From positions 372,001 through 436,000 of the forward strand of contig VHIT02000034.1 of assembly GCA_009768925.2 (NCBI GenBank): DNA of 64,000 nucleotides, written 5' to 3'. Positions 62,674-64,000 of the stretch are shown here, one piece after another. The translations under genes and the position numbers were made by a program. Position 1 is the first letter of the stretch. Each line of letters begins with the position of its first letter. This DNA comes from Cryptosporidium bovis. Taxonomy: Eukaryota; Apicomplexa; Conoidasida; Eucoccidiorida; Cryptosporidiidae. The notes beneath the pieces were generated by a model. The model had not been told where the DNA came from, did not search any database, and was given only the letters and a program-made list of their open reading frames with translations.

Positions 62674-64000
62674 TTACCTATATGTTGAGGGAACATAATT
62701 TGGATGACAGAAATTCGGATTGTGTTGTCCAATATCTTTGTTATAGTTGCCATAATGTCTTGAAGATGATATTTTTTGTTCCTGACCGATCTGATTCTGA
62801 TAATTATCCAACTGTGAAAAATTAGCTATTCTGACATTAACACTAGGCTGAGGGTTGCTTGGCCTAAATGTTGGATCGTAGTTACTTATTCTAATTGCAT
62901 TGAAGTTATTTTTATTGGCTAAGTTAACGCTTCCTATTGAATTCGGATGAATGCTTGTTAATTCACTCTTGTGGCTGTTCGAGTCACCACTATTTGGGAA
63001 AATCACTTGGGATTTTGGAGGAGCAAGTCTATATGTAATAGTGTTAGTTGTATGAGGCTCATTTAATGATACCTCGTCGGGTAAATTACAATTATTCACA
63101 TCTTCAAAATTATCTTTTGTATATTTACTTTCAACTAGTCTCTTATTTCCCAAATATATGTTTGGTTCTCCCATTTGAATTACATTAGCATCCATATTAG
63201 TCATTGTTCCGGTACTTGTGGTTACTTTATTTGTCATTCTTGATTTACTTGCATTACTTGATGGAAAACTCTTTTCTTCATAGGAATTTTCAGATTCCTC
63301 CACCTCCTTATGCCATTGTGTTATTAAAGGATATGACATTATGGCATTAAATAAATTATTTATTCTCGGAAATTCTTTAAGCAATTTATCTGTAGAGGGT
63401 TGGGATTCACTATTCTCTAGCCCATTTTCACTTATTAAAATTGAATCGTCATATAATATACTAAAAAGAAATAATTCTGAATAGCTGGGTGAATTACAAA
63501 GTTGCGTCGGTACTTCGATATTTGACTTTGGATTATTTAATATATCACCTTTTAACGGAATAAACGGATTTGAATTATTTAATACCAATATTGACTCAAT
63601 TGACTCGAAATACTTTCTTCTATTCTTAAAATATGTTTGTATATATTTATTCTTTTCACTAATAATGCCACCACTATTGGTTTTACCTAAATCCGAATGG
63701 TTATTAGAACATTTTACTATTTCATCTATCATATTGTTTATATTAAAAAGAAGTATATTACTTTCTCCATTCTGTGAATCAACATTCTCTTTTTTAATTA
63801 TACTCTCTAATATAGCAAGTAAGAGGCTACTCCTCCACTCCAACAAGTACTCTGAAAAAAGATCTAGTATGTAGTCTCTATACGTATCAATTCCATATTC
63901 ACCTATTTTTTTTGCTATATATCTTAGTGTTGATGATGTGCCATAAAGATGATATTTATTATTATGAATAAGCAGCGGAAATGAAAAACATGAATCAATT
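62674..64000 (-). CDS. Partial GST-like protein with long disordered tail
   Basis: The frame stays open from the stop at 62674 to the right edge, so the N-terminus is missing; 441 residues are visible. The first part resembles the end of a glutathione-S-transferase thioredoxin fold (PLLIHNNKYHLYGTSSTLRY, then IAKKIGEYG, then helices with FSEYLLEWRSSLLLAILES). EFPRINNLFNAIMSYPLITQ resembles the last helix of a GST C-domain. After about residue 265 comes a Ser/Asn/Pro-rich tail of some 175 residues, ending YNKDIGQHNPNFCHPNYVPS. Such GST-like modules also occur in translation factors and tRNA-synthetase complexes, so enzyme activity is not assured. No ATG near 63846 is credible as the start. Confidence 0.75.
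   Translation of the reverse strand, partial: IDSCFSFPLLIHNNKYHLYGTSSTLRYIAKKIGEYGIDTYRDYILDLFSEYLLEWRSSLLLAILESIIKKENVDSQNGESNILLFNINNMIDEIVKCSNNHSDLGKTNSGGIISEKNKYIQTYFKNRRKYFESIESILVLNNSNPFIPLKGDILNNPKSNIEVPTQLCNSPSYSELFLFSILYDDSILISENGLENSESQPSTDKLLKEFPRINNLFNAIMSYPLITQWHKEVEESENSYEEKSFPSSNASKSRMTNKVTTSTGTMTNMDANVIQMGEPNIYLGNKRLVESKYTKDNFEDVNNCNLPDEVSLNEPHTTNTITYRLAPPKSQVIFPNSGDSNSHKSELTSIHPNSIGSVNLANKNNFNAIRISNYDPTFRPSNPQPSVNVRIANFSQLDNYQNQIGQEQKISSSRHYGNYNKDIGQHNPNFCHPNYVPSTYR

Overview
The window is nuclear DNA of a compact, strongly AT-rich eukaryote, most likely a Cryptosporidium species or a close coccidian-like apicomplexan. This is an inference from several things seen together. 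Genes are short of introns (24 of the 28 protein genes read as single open frames) and packed on both strands. There are Asn-rich tracts from AAT/AAC runs, a beta-then-alpha fused NAD(P) transhydrogenase, an ER-membrane PERK/PK4-type eIF2alpha kinase, a divergent actin-like protein, and short GGCGC/GGCGG and TGCATGCA motifs in intergenic DNA. The exact species cannot be told from the sequence alone. No mobile element, CRISPR array, rRNA or bacterial-type operon was seen.

Layout. 1-10.3 kb: a partial signal-anchor protein (-), a type II beta-propeller-like membrane protein (+), a multi-pass RING protein (-), a secreted alpha/beta hydrolase (+) and an unknown protein (-). 11.2-18.3 kb: three + strand genes: a coiled-coil protein, NAD(P) transhydrogenase and ABCE1/Rli1. 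19.2-24.8 kb: two divergently transcribed paralogues sharing an unusual RING domain, separated by 2.4 kb. 25.1-33.5 kb: a membrane-anchored ankyrin protein, a small four-helix membrane protein, ANP32, an actin-like protein and an A20/AN1 zinc-finger protein. 33.6-37.6 kb: a 4-kb stretch without protein genes holding one tRNA-Lys(UUU) and several inverted repeats. 37.6-45.6 kb: the eIF2alpha kinase, eIF4A and a secreted cyclophilin with an unusual active site. 46.0-49.8 kb: three small spliced genes that I assembled from exons (UBL5/Hub1, Sem1/Dss1, MND1) around ribosomal protein eS19. 50.4-57.0 kb: a long coiled-coil myosin and the proteasome ATPase Rpt1. 57.4-64 kb: a claudin-like four-helix protein, an RBM25-type splicing factor, a PPP2R3C/TON2-type PP2A subunit and a partial GST-like protein running off the end.

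How the genes relate. Most are housekeeping. Translation and its control are well represented (ABCE1, eIF4A, eS19, tRNA-Lys, eIF2alpha kinase). There are two parts of the 19S proteasome (Rpt1, Sem1) and two splicing factors (UBL5, RBM25) in a genome with few introns. MND1 points to meiosis in the sexual stage, and an AP2-type TGCATGCATGCA tract lies just upstream of it. The least understood parts are the paired RING proteins, the luminal ankyrin protein, the GST-like protein with a long tail, and several structured or GC-richer stretches in intergenic DNA that no protein gene explains. Several gene starts were moved to the first in-frame ATG because the longest open frame began at TTG or GTG.
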